From Paracoccaceae bacterium (GTDB lineage: Bacteria > Pseudomonadota > Alphaproteobacteria > Rhodobacterales > Rhodobacteraceae): a stretch of DNA of 64,000 nt. The notes below the pieces were generated by a model that was not told the origin of the DNA, searched no databases, and saw only the letters and a program-made list of their open reading frames with translations. Shown here in pieces: positions 46,629 to 56,900 of this stretch. The stretch spans positions 248,001 to 312,000 of the forward strand of contig JAQWSE010000013.1 in assembly GCA_029243395.1 (NCBI GenBank), read 5' to 3'. Each line of letters begins with the position of its first letter. Positions within the stretch are counted from its first letter, which is position 1. The translations under genes and the position numbers were made by a program.

Positions 46629-47769
46629 TTTTTATACCCATCTCAACCAAAGGAATTTTTTTCTGAAACATTATAAAAAATTACTAACTATTGTTACTCC
46701 TTTTGTTATTTCATTTTTGTCTCCAACATTAGTAAATTCTTGTTCTAAAGATTTAGTTATTTGTAATTGGATTGATAAAGTTTTTATAGTGAGGGCTGGA
46801 GATCTGACGGCTAGTGCAATATCTCTTGGTAATGATTTTTACGTCACTAATAAACATGTTGTGGAGGACAATCTTTCTATTCAAATTATGAAGAGTGATG
46901 GATCATTTGTGGCAGCTTATGTGCTTCCAAATGGACATGAATCTGACCTGGTTCTATTGAGCCTTAATGAAAGTCCAGAGATACTAATAAAAAACTTTAC
47001 TACACCTAGCAATATGGATGATCTCCACAGTGTTGCTTATGGAGTTGGCAGAGGAAAGGTTAGAATTTTTCCTAGAGGCGATTTGATTTCGTTTCCACCA
47101 GAAAATATGAAACAAGCTCGAATACATTCTACTATAAGAAATTTACCAGGAATTAGTGGAGGGGCACTCATCAATTCTTCTGGGGATTTAGTTGGAGTTT
47201 TAGCCGCTGGTAGTGGTTTATATAATGAGTCAGTGCCTGTTCATATACTAAACGAAGTTATTGCCGAAAGTTTGGTTTCTGAGAAAAAATTCTTGGATCG
47301 AGGTAAAGCCTTCAAATTATGCACTCAATTACTATTAGATGTAGATAAATTGGATCAACAACCTTCCGCAGTATTGTTAAGTAAAGTAAAGTATAACTGC
47401 GACAAGGCAAACAATAAGACCCTATTTGATATGGCTGGGCAAGTTTTTGGAACATTTGGATTATTAGCACATTCCATAACTTTTTTAGAGAAAAGTGTGA
47501 AACTTGATCCGAATAGTCCCACAAGCCTATTATCATTAGCTATCGCCTTACAATTTCAAAGGTCCTATGAGAGGCAAGTAAAAGTCTTAGATCATTTGTT
47601 GACATTTCTTCAAGACGACCCTCTAGTCTTGAGAATGTCTATACAGGCCGCTGCTTTTTCAAAAAATAAAAGTTTTGCAAAAAAATCTTTAAAACTTTTA
47701 CAGAAAAATAATCCAAATGCATACCCTCAAGCTTTTGAATTTCTAGAAAATCATTTTGAATCAATGTGA
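46612..47769 (+). CDS. Exported trypsin-like serine protease with TPR-like C-terminus
   Basis: 385 residues. A hydrophobic segment (residues 24-42) acts as a signal or anchor. The S1 triad is complete: His82 (TNKHVV), Asp112 (ESDLVLL) and Ser182 in GISGG. Residues from about 265 to 385 are helical and look like TPR repeats (AGQVFGTFGLLAHSITFLEKSVKLDPNSP, then LLSLAIALQFQRSYERQ). The start lies inside the preceding monooxygenase gene (17-base overlap), and its 3' end overlaps the convergent S8 gene by 19 bases. Probably periplasmic; target unknown. Confidence 0.75.
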   Translation: MEKRTSFYTHLNQRNFFLKHYKKLLTIVTPFVISFLSPTLVNSCSKDLVICNWIDKVFIVRAGDLTASAISLGNDFYVTNKHVVEDNLSIQIMKSDGSFVAAYVLPNGHESDLVLLSLNESPEILIKNFTTPSNMDDLHSVAYGVGRGKVRIFPRGDLISFPPENMKQARIHSTIRNLPGISGGALINSSGDLVGVLAAGSGLYNESVPVHILNEVIAESLVSEKKFLDRGKAFKLCTQLLLDVDKLDQQPSAVLLSKVKYNCDKANNKTLFDMAGQVFGTFGLLAHSITFLEKSVKLDPNSPTSLLSLAIALQFQRSYERQVKVLDHLLTFLQDDPLVLRMSIQAAAFSKNKSFAKKSLKLLQKNNPNAYPQAFEFLENHFESM

Positions 47770-49022
47770 AACAGATAATCATCTAAAGGATCTGGAATCC
47801 AACCTAATTTCACTAGATTTATTTCAATAGGAACTGCTCGCTTCCTGAGCATTTTTATAATTTCTCCAATTTTAGCTTCTGGGTTATAAGTCAAAAATCT
47901 AGCTATCATAGCACCTATTCTAGGAACAGCGTAGCTAGAACCGGAAGCAATAGACTTGACACCACGATGGTCAATAACCCTTAATTGTTCCGCATGAACC
48001 AGTAAATCAACACTATTTGGGCCAAAATTTGATCCTTTGGCCAGATTCCCAAAGATTGTGGAAGAGGAAACCACTAAGATATTTTTTAACTCTAAGCTCG
48101 CTGGAAAGATTTGATCCACGTCGATATTGATATTGCTATTACCAGCTGAAACAATAAATAAAATTTCTTTGTGTTTTTTTGCCGCTTCATGAAAACATTT
48201 CCAAGTTTTAAAATTTTTCGAACCCATTGGTATTAGTGCAACATTTATATCTAATTTACCTATGTCATCTATTATATCTTTGAAAGAACAGGGATTCCTT
48301 CTTGAAAACCGGTACGGTACAATTTGTACAAAAGGTGCTTCTTTAATTAGGATGCTGGCTACACTTGTTCCATGATGCCTGGGAAAAAATGGAGATCCCA
48401 CAAAGTCAACATCAAAGGGAAGTTGGTCTTCATCTTCAAAATCATAACCTAGAAGCTGGGTTGGGTTTTGTCTTGCTATATTTTTTGATATTTCTGGTAA
48501 TAAGTAGTTTATTCCGGTATCCACTAGTGCAACCTGTACACCATCTTTTGGTTCTATAGCAGGTACCTCAGGATTTAATAGTTCAATTGACTGAACTTTG
48601 TGTAAATCTTTTGAAAGAGTAGAAATTGACTTAATGTCTTTATTTTTATTACGTTCGATTAGTCGAGCAATGCTAATCTTACAGTTTTCGTCTGTTGCTA
48701 GAAAAAGTTCTGGGTCAAAATTTCTATAAAAAGTATATCTAAGGGTTTTTTGGGAGCGGCCCCGATTAACAACTCTTATATGCACCTCTTGATCCAGTGT
48801 TGAATCAAGAAAACGAATTTCTTTTTCATCTTGGGCTCCTTTGCTCCATCCTGATATTAGCTTCGGAAGGGTAGAATTTTCAAGAATTTTACTGCATGTA
48901 TTGGAAAAAAAGTTTTTGTAGTTATTAATTGATGCCAATAATTTACCATCTTGTGGTCCGGCAAACAGGTTAGTGGCTATTGAATAAATTAAAATAAAAA
49001 TACATTGGGATAAAAATCGCAT
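47751..49022 (-). CDS. Subtilisin-like (S8) serine peptidase
   Basis: 423 residues with a Sec signal peptide (residues 1-21). About 150 residues of unassigned N-terminal sequence precede the catalytic domain. Triad and oxyanion hole are intact: Asp168 (ALVDTG), His217 (HHGTS), Asn295 (SAGN) and Ser363 (GSSYA). It is the second gene of a minus-strand pair, one base after the HtrA-like protease. It should work outside the inner membrane; no substrate is evident. Confidence 0.85.
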   Translation of the reverse strand: MRFLSQCIFILIYSIATNLFAGPQDGKLLASINNYKNFFSNTCSKILENSTLPKLISGWSKGAQDEKEIRFLDSTLDQEVHIRVVNRGRSQKTLRYTFYRNFDPELFLATDENCKISIARLIERNKNKDIKSISTLSKDLHKVQSIELLNPEVPAIEPKDGVQVALVDTGINYLLPEISKNIARQNPTQLLGYDFEDEDQLPFDVDFVGSPFFPRHHGTSVASILIKEAPFVQIVPYRFSRRNPCSFKDIIDDIGKLDINVALIPMGSKNFKTWKCFHEAAKKHKEILFIVSAGNSNINIDVDQIFPASLELKNILVVSSSTIFGNLAKGSNFGPNSVDLLVHAEQLRVIDHRGVKSIASGSSYAVPRIGAMIARFLTYNPEAKIGEIIKMLRKRAVPIEINLVKLGWIPDPLDDYLFHIDSK

Positions 49023-49023
49023 T

Positions 49024-49695
49024 CTAATTATTTAACCAAGGAATAGTTTTTTTTATTAGGTCCAAAGAAATAGCAAAATTGACACCTGCATTTGTGTCAG
49101 TATTCTTGGTGAAGATCCCATTCATCATGCCAATTAGGGCTCCTTCGGAGTTTATTAATGCCCCTCCTGAAGATCCAGGATTTGATGCAGCATCAGTTTG
49201 AATAAAATCTTCAATTTGATTAAATCCTACGTTTTTTCTTCCAATCGCTGAGATAACCCCACATGTTATACTCAAATTCAACCCAAAAGAATTACTAATT
49301 AAGCATGTTTCACTACCAATCTTTGGAGGTTTCATAGCTAACATGATTGGCTTAATATTTATTTCAGCTTTTATTATTGCCAAGTCAGCTTTTGGGTAAT
49401 CAAAAAGTAAGTGAGCTTCGAATTCCAGACCTGAAATATCCCTAATTTTAATCTGTTTAGCTTTTTCTATTACGTGTGAAGCTGTTAATATATGCCCATC
49501 CTCAGTCAAGACAATTCCTGTGCCTTCTGGTGCTGTCCCTGGTGGTGAACCAAAACCTGGCTTGTTATAGCCTGGCCATGTCGGGGCGATGGAAACAACT
49601 GATGGTGAAGCGTTTTCCCAGGCATTGGTGGCGTCAGCATATAATTCTTTAGTATACAAAAAGCTTAAGAAAATAATCCAGAAAAACTTTGCCAA
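49024..49695 (-). CDS. HtrA/DegP-type serine protease without PDZ domain
   Basis: 223 residues with a signal peptide ending near Ala20. The S1C triad is His74 (TASHVI), Asp104 (KADLAII) and Ser176 (NPGSSGG). Length leaves no room for the PDZ domains of DegP or DegS, so the protein is a bare protease domain. It is one base upstream of the S8 gene and is presumably co-translated with it. Confidence 0.85.
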   Translation of the reverse strand: MAKFFWIIFLSFLYTKELYADATNAWENASPSVVSIAPTWPGYNKPGFGSPPGTAPEGTGIVLTEDGHILTASHVIEKAKQIKIRDISGLEFEAHLLFDYPKADLAIIKAEINIKPIMLAMKPPKIGSETCLISNSFGLNLSITCGVISAIGRKNVGFNQIEDFIQTDAASNPGSSGGALINSEGALIGMMNGIFTKNTDTNAGVNFAISLDLIKKTIPWLNN

Positions 49696-49868
49696 AATAT
49701 TTCACCCATAATAATTTAAACGGCAATAAGTATTTTATCACAGAATCTTTAAAATTCATGAATTTTCTATCGATTCAATCAAAGACTTTCTTAGAAGCTA
49801 TTCCAATGAGTGAATTGTTAAAATTCCTGTGCTTTTGACATAATTTTAGAGAGTGATAATCTTCCATT

Positions 49869-51908
49869 ATGGCTGGCGATAAACACTTAGCAAAAATTGC
49901 TTCAAAAGATCCTTTAATGAAACCTATTGCACGAGGACGACTCAAAGTCAAAAATAGGATATTCAGTAGTGGGCACGCTCTAAGTCATGCAGAAAATGGC
50001 AGGCCTACAAAAACAACTTTTTTGTATCAAGCTGAAAAAGCAAAAGGCGGCATTGGACTTTCTTTTATTGGGGGATCCGGCACCATAGCAGTAGACACGT
50101 CTCCTGTGTTTGATCAACTTATTATTGATAAAAAAATTGTCCCATTCTTTGACAAAATTTCTAGCTTTTATCACAAGCATGACGCAACAGTTATGACCCA
50201 AATCACTCATCTTGGGAGGCGCACGAACTCTAATGTTGGAGAGTGGACCCCTATAATTGCTCCATCAGCAATCAGAGAAACTTTGCATAGGGGTTTTCCT
50301 AGATCCATGGATAAGGAAGATATTGAGAGAATAGTAAAAGCTTTTGCTCAGGCTGCTTCATTTTGTAAGGAAGGTGGGTTAGATGGATTAGAAGTGATAG
50401 CGTCTGGCCATTTGATTGATCAGTTTTGGTCACCTCTGACAAACAAAAGGAATGATGAATTTGGTGGTTCGTTAGATAATCGTATGAGATTTGGTCGCAT
50501 GGTTTTTGATGAAATGAGATCTAAGGTAGGGGAGGACTTTGCTTTAGGAATACGTATGACTATGACTGAACATGATCATGAAAAAGCAGGATTATCTGAA
50601 GAAGATAATCTTGAAATAAGCCTAAAGCTAAAGAATGATGGAGTCTTAGATTTCTTAAATTTAGTATCCGGAAGAATCGATACATTACCAAGACTTTCTT
50701 CATATATGCCAGGTTTAGCTGCACCATTGTCGCCCTTTCTAACCCAAGCAGGAAGATTCAAAAAAGAAATAGACTTACCAATTTTACATGCAACTCGAAT
50801 TAATGACTTAGCTACAGCACGGTATGCAATAAAAGAGGGATTAGTAGATATGGTTGGAATGACCAGAGGACACATATCGGACCCTTATATTGTAAATAAA
50901 ATAATTAATAATAAAGAACATAGAATACGAACATGTGTTGGAGCTACCTACTGCTCAAACTATGGCTATTGTGTTCAAAATCCTGCTACGGCTCGGGAAA
51001 AAAGCCTGTCACACACAATTCAAAAAAATATAAAAATTAAGAAAATAATTATTGTGGGTGGTGGACCTGCAGGATTAGAGGCAGCTAGAGTTTCAGCAGA
51101 GCGTGGTCATGATGTCCATCTGTATGAAGCGGCAAGTAAATTAGGGGGGCAGTTGAATTATGCTAGTAAAATAAATTGGCGTAGAGAATTAGGAGGAGTA
51201 ATTGATTGGTTAATCAATGAGTGTGAAATTTTAGGTGTTCATTTTCACTTGAATTTTATGGTAGAAAATATTGATATTATGGATAAAAATCCAGATGTAG
51301 TAATCTTAGCAACCGGCGGAATGCCAAACACAAATTTAATTCATGGTGATGCTGAAGTTTTGTCGACATGGGATGCCTTAAGCGGAAAAAAACTTGAAGG
51401 ATCAGTATTTATTCATGACGAAACAGGCAAAAATGTATCTTTAGCAGCTGCTGATTATCTATCAGATAATGGTTCAGAAGTGATGCTCAACACACCGGAT
51501 GCTACAATAGGCATGGAAGCTATGAGAATGGAGATTTCTCCATTTATGAAGCGTTTTTACGACAAAGGCGTTAACATGCAGGTAGATCATGAAGTAATTG
51601 AAGTTTGCAAAGACAAGAACAGGATTAAAGTGCATCTCAGGAATGCCCACACTGGGAAAATAACCCAAAGAATAGTTGATCATTTCATTTTAGAGGCTGG
51701 AACTTTACCAAATGATAGTCTTTTTTATGAATTAAACAGTATGGCGCTTAATAAAGGCATTATTGATCTAGATTCAATGGTAAAAGGGAAAGCGCAACCA
51801 ATATTTGAGGGTGAAGGTTTTCATCTTTATCGAGTCGGAGATGCAGTAAGTAGTCGGGATGTGCATTGTGCAATTTTGGATTCATTGAGAATTTGTAAAG
51901 AGATATAA
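49869..51908 (+). CDS. NADH:flavin oxidoreductase, N-methyl demethylase-like (OYE plus FAD/NAD domains)
   Basis: 679 residues: an Old-Yellow-Enzyme FMN barrel (residues 12-345) and a C-terminal FAD/NAD domain (about 390-679, IIVGGGPAGLEAARVSAERG). It resembles the trimethylamine dehydrogenase and N-methylproline demethylase group. The iron-sulfur region reads CVGATYC then SNYGYC (Cys356, Cys362, Cys368), with only three cysteines and unusual spacing instead of C-x2-C-x3-C-x11-C. Role could be oxidative demethylation of a methylated amine. The homocysteine S-methyltransferase that follows fits methyl-group handling, but is separated by 207 bases. Confidence 0.75.
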   Translation: MAGDKHLAKIASKDPLMKPIARGRLKVKNRIFSSGHALSHAENGRPTKTTFLYQAEKAKGGIGLSFIGGSGTIAVDTSPVFDQLIIDKKIVPFFDKISSFYHKHDATVMTQITHLGRRTNSNVGEWTPIIAPSAIRETLHRGFPRSMDKEDIERIVKAFAQAASFCKEGGLDGLEVIASGHLIDQFWSPLTNKRNDEFGGSLDNRMRFGRMVFDEMRSKVGEDFALGIRMTMTEHDHEKAGLSEEDNLEISLKLKNDGVLDFLNLVSGRIDTLPRLSSYMPGLAAPLSPFLTQAGRFKKEIDLPILHATRINDLATARYAIKEGLVDMVGMTRGHISDPYIVNKIINNKEHRIRTCVGATYCSNYGYCVQNPATAREKSLSHTIQKNIKIKKIIIVGGGPAGLEAARVSAERGHDVHLYEAASKLGGQLNYASKINWRRELGGVIDWLINECEILGVHFHLNFMVENIDIMDKNPDVVILATGGMPNTNLIHGDAEVLSTWDALSGKKLEGSVFIHDETGKNVSLAAADYLSDNGSEVMLNTPDATIGMEAMRMEISPFMKRFYDKGVNMQVDHEVIEVCKDKNRIKVHLRNAHTGKITQRIVDHFILEAGTLPNDSLFYELNSMALNKGIIDLDSMVKGKAQPIFEGEGFHLYRVGDAVSSRDVHCAILDSLRICKEI

Positions 51909-52039
51909 TGCTTTTTTAGAACATTTTATTTTTTTTCGGTCTGGATATTGCATGCATTTTGTTGATTAAGTCATGAATTTAGGTTGTTATTTTCTTATTA
52001 TTAGTTTCACATGTTAATTACCCTTTGTGCACAGAATTC

Positions 52040-52053
52040 TTACTAATTAGTAA
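52040..52053. repeat. 14-base perfect palindrome in the gap before a methyltransferase gene
   Basis: TTACTAATTAGTAA reads the same on both strands. It lies 62 bases before the ATG of the gene at 52116, in a 207-base gap otherwise AT-rich without coding or RNA signals. It may be a binding site for a dimeric repressor, but a chance AT palindrome is possible. Confidence 0.35.
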
Positions 52054-52115
52054 TCATTGTAGTTTATAGATGTGTTCTAACAAACTAAGATAACTCCACC
52101 AGATAAGGTTTAAAA

Positions 52116-53015
52116 ATGAAGAAGAAAATCACATTATTAGATGGGTCAATTGGGCAAGAATTAGTAAAAAGATCTGGAGATCGAGCTACACCACTTTGGT
52201 CTACAACTGTTATGATAGATAAGCCTGATTTGGTTGCCGAGGTGCATTCAGATTATTTTAATGTTGGAGCGACCATTGCGACGACAAATACGTACCCAGT
52301 TCTTTATGATCGGCTAAAGCGCGTAGGTTTAGAAAATGACCGATTCAAGCTATGGAATATTGCTGTTGATGCTGCAGTAAAAGCTAGGAATGACCATGGC
52401 CATGGTCTAGTTGCTGCTTCGATAGGTCCACTGATAGCGTCTTATCGGCCTGATATTTGTCCCCCAGCTGCAGAAGCAAAAAGTCTTTATAAAGAAATAA
52501 TGTCAGAGCTTTCAATTAAATCAGATATTTTATTAATTGAAACTATGTGCTCTATAGATCAAGCAGATGGCGCACTAAGGGCTGCAGAAGAATGTTCAAA
52601 ACCAACTTGGATTGCTTTTTCAGTAGATGACTTTGACGGTTCAAAGCTTAGGTCTGGGGAGAGTTTATCTGAAATAAGTACTGTTTTAGATCAATATCAA
52701 CCAGATGCGATTTTAATAAATTGCTCTAGACCAGAGGCTGTCAGCCAAGCACTTAAGATCGTTTCAAAGTTTGGATTCAAGTTCGGTGCTTATGCGAATG
52801 GTTTCACAAAGATTAACTCTGAGTTTCTCAAGGATGCTCCAACAGTTGACGCACTTGAGCAAAGAAAAGATCTGTCACCAAGAGATTATATGAATTTTGT
52901 TTGCGATTGGATCGATTCAGGAGCCACTATTGTTGGTGGATGCTGTGAAGTAGGACCGGAACATATCAAGCTAATTGGAGAAGAACTAGTTAAATCGGGA
53001 CACCAAATAGTATAA
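52116..53015 (+). CDS. Homocysteine S-methyltransferase family protein (second)
   Basis: 299 residues. N-terminal LLDGSIGQELVKRSG, then zinc ligands Cys203 (INCSRP) and Cys276/Cys277 (GGCCEVGP). It differs clearly from the copy at 22611 and lies closer to short Mmum-type enzymes. The donor could be S-methylmethionine, betaine or a methylated sulfonium compound. Adjacent genes (demethylase-like flavoprotein, TSUP permease) suggest use of a methylated compound. Confidence 0.85.
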   Translation: MKKKITLLDGSIGQELVKRSGDRATPLWSTTVMIDKPDLVAEVHSDYFNVGATIATTNTYPVLYDRLKRVGLENDRFKLWNIAVDAAVKARNDHGHGLVAASIGPLIASYRPDICPPAAEAKSLYKEIMSELSIKSDILLIETMCSIDQADGALRAAEECSKPTWIAFSVDDFDGSKLRSGESLSEISTVLDQYQPDAILINCSRPEAVSQALKIVSKFGFKFGAYANGFTKINSEFLKDAPTVDALEQRKDLSPRDYMNFVCDWIDSGATIVGGCCEVGPEHIKLIGEELVKSGHQIV

Positions 53016-53110
53016 CGCATTAATTTAAGTATTATAATAGCATCTTGGTGTCTTTCATTTGCAGTATAATGTATTAACTGGAAATCGTAGATTCTTTCCT
53101 TTTTGGATTA

Positions 53111-53869
53111 ATGATGCAAAATGATATAATTTTTTGGTTTGTGGCTATTTTAGCTGCTATTTCTGTTGGATTAGGTAAGGGAGGTTTACCGGTTGTAGCG
53201 GCTCTTGCAGTTCCAGGTTTATCACTTTTTATGTCTCCAATTGCGGCAGCTGGGCTTTTACTACCAGTGTACATAGCGTCTGATATTTTTGCTCTAATAT
53301 TTTATCGAAAGGACTATGACTATGAGGTTTTAAAGATTGGAATTATTGGTATGACAATAGGGGTATTGATAGGATGGGCTACGGCTCAAATAGTCATAGA
53401 ATGGGTAGTTACCGTACTAATAGGACTAATGGGCTCTACATATGCAATCCGCCAGATCTTATTAGAGATGTTGAGTGTTAAGAAAATACAACCCTTAAGT
53501 CAGAAAAAAGGCACTTTTTGGTGTATAATTGCGGGCTTCACTAGTTTTATTAGTCATAATGGAGGCCCTCCATGGCAGATATTTGTTCTGCCCATTGGTT
53601 TATCTAAGTCTGTTTATGTGGGAACTTCCGTAATAGCTTTTAGTTATGTGAACGCGATCAAAATATTCCCATACTATTTTTTAGGTCAAATGAATATAAA
53701 TACCGTAAAAATCGCCTCATTATTGATTTTACCAGCATCTGTAGCTGTTTATTTAGGCTATAGATTAGTCAAAATAATACCAGAAAAGTTGTTTTTTAAT
53801 ATTGTATCATGGGCTCTATTATTGATTTCTTTAAAACTTATATGGGACGGTTTTCAAGTTATTTTGTAA
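53111..53869 (+). CDS. TSUP-family (TauE/SafE) permease
   Basis: 252 residues, about eight membrane spans in the TSUP pattern: AAISVGLGKGGLPVVAALAVPGLS in the first helices and ISHNGGPPWQIFVLPIGLSKSVYVGTS in the middle. Two ATG codons (53111, 53114) are possible starts. TSUP members export sulfite, sulfoacetate or other small anions. It follows the methyltransferase gene by 95 bases, with a TATAAT-like box at 53065-53070 in between. Confidence 0.88.
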   Translation: MMQNDIIFWFVAILAAISVGLGKGGLPVVAALAVPGLSLFMSPIAAAGLLLPVYIASDIFALIFYRKDYDYEVLKIGIIGMTIGVLIGWATAQIVIEWVVTVLIGLMGSTYAIRQILLEMLSVKKIQPLSQKKGTFWCIIAGFTSFISHNGGPPWQIFVLPIGLSKSVYVGTSVIAFSYVNAIKIFPYYFLGQMNINTVKIASLLILPASVAVYLGYRLVKIIPEKLFFNIVSWALLLISLKLIWDGFQVIL

Positions 53870-53999
53870 AACCATGCTTTCTACAAATTTTAACAAGCTT
53901 AACCAGGTATTTAGTCCTGCGAACTACTACTCTATCCTCTTTAACTTTCTAATTCTAAAGAAAATTTGAGAAAAACTAAAGTTTATGTAATATAGCCAG

Positions 54000-56900
54000 A
54001 TGTCGGTAATTTATCTTGATAAAACTGTCCCTGGATATTTGGACTTATATGATGAGTTATCTCTCAGTCACTCGGTTTATATATTAGATCCTAATCAAAA
54101 CCCATTTTGGCAAATTGCTAATACGATTGGATCACTTAATAATATCAGATCAGTTCATATATTCAGCCATGGAGAACCTGGAGTTCTTAAGTTCTCCAGT
54201 GGATCTATCTCTTCAGCCAACATTGTGAATTCAAAAGACTACCTAAACTCTATTGGTGGTTTATTAGGGCAGGGCGGTGATATTCATCTCTATGGTTGCA
54301 ATGTTGCCCAAGGTAATGAAGGTAAGAAATTTCTTGATCTTCTGTCAAATTTATCAAAATCAGATGTGACTGCATCAGATGACGTTACTGGTTCTAGCAA
54401 TTTAAATGCAGATTGGGATTTGGAAATTATCAGTGGTGGAAACATCGATAGTGCTTCATTGGCTCCTGCAACCTTTTTGGGATCACTTGGAACTCCTTCA
54501 ATATCAAATCTTGATAACCCTTTAAGCTATACCGAAAATGCCGCTTTGGCCGCACTAGACAATGATATCACTGTCACTGGAGGAGCCGCTGGAGGAGATA
54601 AATATGAAGGAGGTTGGATTGAATTCAGTCTAACAACGGCAACATCTACTGATTTTCTCAGATTCACTGATGATGGATCGGCCTCAACGGTCAATGGTCA
54701 GGTTTCTATTGTTAATTCGGTTATTTACGTAGGAAATGGCACTGGAGCTGCCATCCTCGGAAATGTGGACTCGACAAAAACTGGTTTGGCTGGAAAAGCC
54801 TTAAGGGTCAATATTTCTAATAAATTTCAAAATGGTGACTTTGAAACCAATAATGGCTCCAACACATTTGGTAATTGGCAAATATATGATAGTGGACCTA
54901 TAATATTTGGTACAACAAAAATTGCTGGTTTAAATACCCCTACTGATGCAACTTTTCCAACACCAACAGGATGGAGAGTAAATCTAGCTAACCCGAATTA
55001 TGATGCTTTAGCTGGTGAGCTAAGTGATAAAATACCTCCTAAACAAGGTACCTATTCTGGAACAGCAAATGATGATGGTGGTGGAGAATATTCAGTAAAA
55101 TTAAAAAGTACCAGTGTGGTTATAGATAATACTGGTTTAAGATCTGATGGTTCAGTTCGTAAATCTGGGTATGATATAATTAGAGGTCCTGCTTTATACA
55201 GTGACAATACTGTATTTTTACGATCTGGAGATAAAGTTAGTTTTGATTGGAAAGCCGCTGGAGGAAGTGATGCTTATGACGTTTATGGGTATATCGTTAA
55301 TGTAGCTGATAATTCTTTTGTAAAAATACTAGATGAAACAGGCAGTTCGGCATCTGCAAGTACTTCTTGGGCTACTGAAACTGTTACAGTTTCATCAGAA
55401 GGTTCTTATAAATTTGTTTTTGTTGCTGGAACTTATGATTTTTCTGGAGGTTATTGGGCTGGTGCTCAACTTTTTGTTGATAATGTGACCGTTACAGAAA
55501 ATATAGTACCTCCAACTATTTCTGACGCCATGGTTCAGGCTATAGCTCGGAAAGTCAAATATGAAAGCACTTCAGAAGACCCTGCGGCAACTAAGACTTT
55601 AACAGTCAAGGCTACTAGTATAAATGGAAGTAATGGTGCAGAACAGACAGGGACTGCTACTTCTACTATTAATTTCACAAAGACAAATGATGCTCCTACC
55701 ATAACGTCAGGCAGTAGTGCTTCTGTAAACGAAAATCTTGTTAATACTACTGTAGTTTATGATGCTAATGCATCGGACATAGATTCCAGTGATACACTAA
55801 CTTTTTCAATATCGGGAACCGATGCCTCTTCTTTTAATTTAGATACTGATGATGGTGAAGTTAGATTAAAAACATCAGCTGATTATGAAAATAAAAGTTC
55901 TTACAGGTTCAACATCACTGTAACAGATAACGGAGCAGGCACTCTTTCTTCTTCAAAAGCAATTACACTTAATATTAATGATCTTAATGACCCCCCCGTG
56001 ATTTCTAGTGTTGGTACAGGATCAATAGCTGAGAATGCAGCCACGAGTACTGTGGCCTATGATGCAGCAGCTTCTGATCCAGATTCGGGTGATACGATCA
56101 CATTTTCTATAAGTGGAACAGATGCTGCTCTGTTTACCATAGATTCAAATGATGGGGAAGTCAGATTAAAAAGCCCTGCAAATTTTGAAGTTAAAAATTC
56201 TTATAGTCTAAATGTTACAGCCACTGATAATGGATCGACTCCTGCTTCTGGCAGCAAAGCCATTACAATAAATGTTACTGATCAAAATGATGCTCCTGTA
56301 GCAATAGATGATACAGCAATAACGACCATAAATACTGCAAAAAACAATATTGTAGTCCTTGATGACGACACAGATGAAGATGGTGACACTCTAAATATTC
56401 AGTCTGTTACTTATAGTGGAACTGGGACAGTGACCCACAATGGCACTAAGATTAATTATACTCCACCGACTGGTGCGGATACTCTCACAGAGAATATTAC
56501 TTATGTTGTTACTGATGGGAATGGGGGTACAGACAGTGGCTTATTAAGTGTGAGTGTTGTAACCCCATTAATTCAAGGACCCAGTAATCCTGCTGGATCT
56601 GCTACTTCAGCCATCTCAAAAAATGAAAATATTACTGCTGTCACAACCTTAACAGCTAATGTTGCAGTCACTTGGTCAATAAATTCTGGCTTGGATGGAG
56701 ACAAGTTTAATATTGATGCTGGTGGTAACTTAACTTTTAAGAGTAACCCAAACTTTGAAATTCCTACTGACTCTGATTCTAATAATACCTATCAGGTTGA
56801 AATTAAGGCTGTTGAAGGCGGCGGGTTCTTTTCTACTCAGATCTTGACCGTGACGGTTCAGAATGTCAACGAGGCTGCCCCAGTGATTGATACATCTAAT

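Noticed and set aside
47700-49700. Possible phage-defence protease system
   Set aside because: All three proteases have export or anchor sequences, and no nuclease, sensor or toxin gene is present, so an extracytoplasmic role is more likely.
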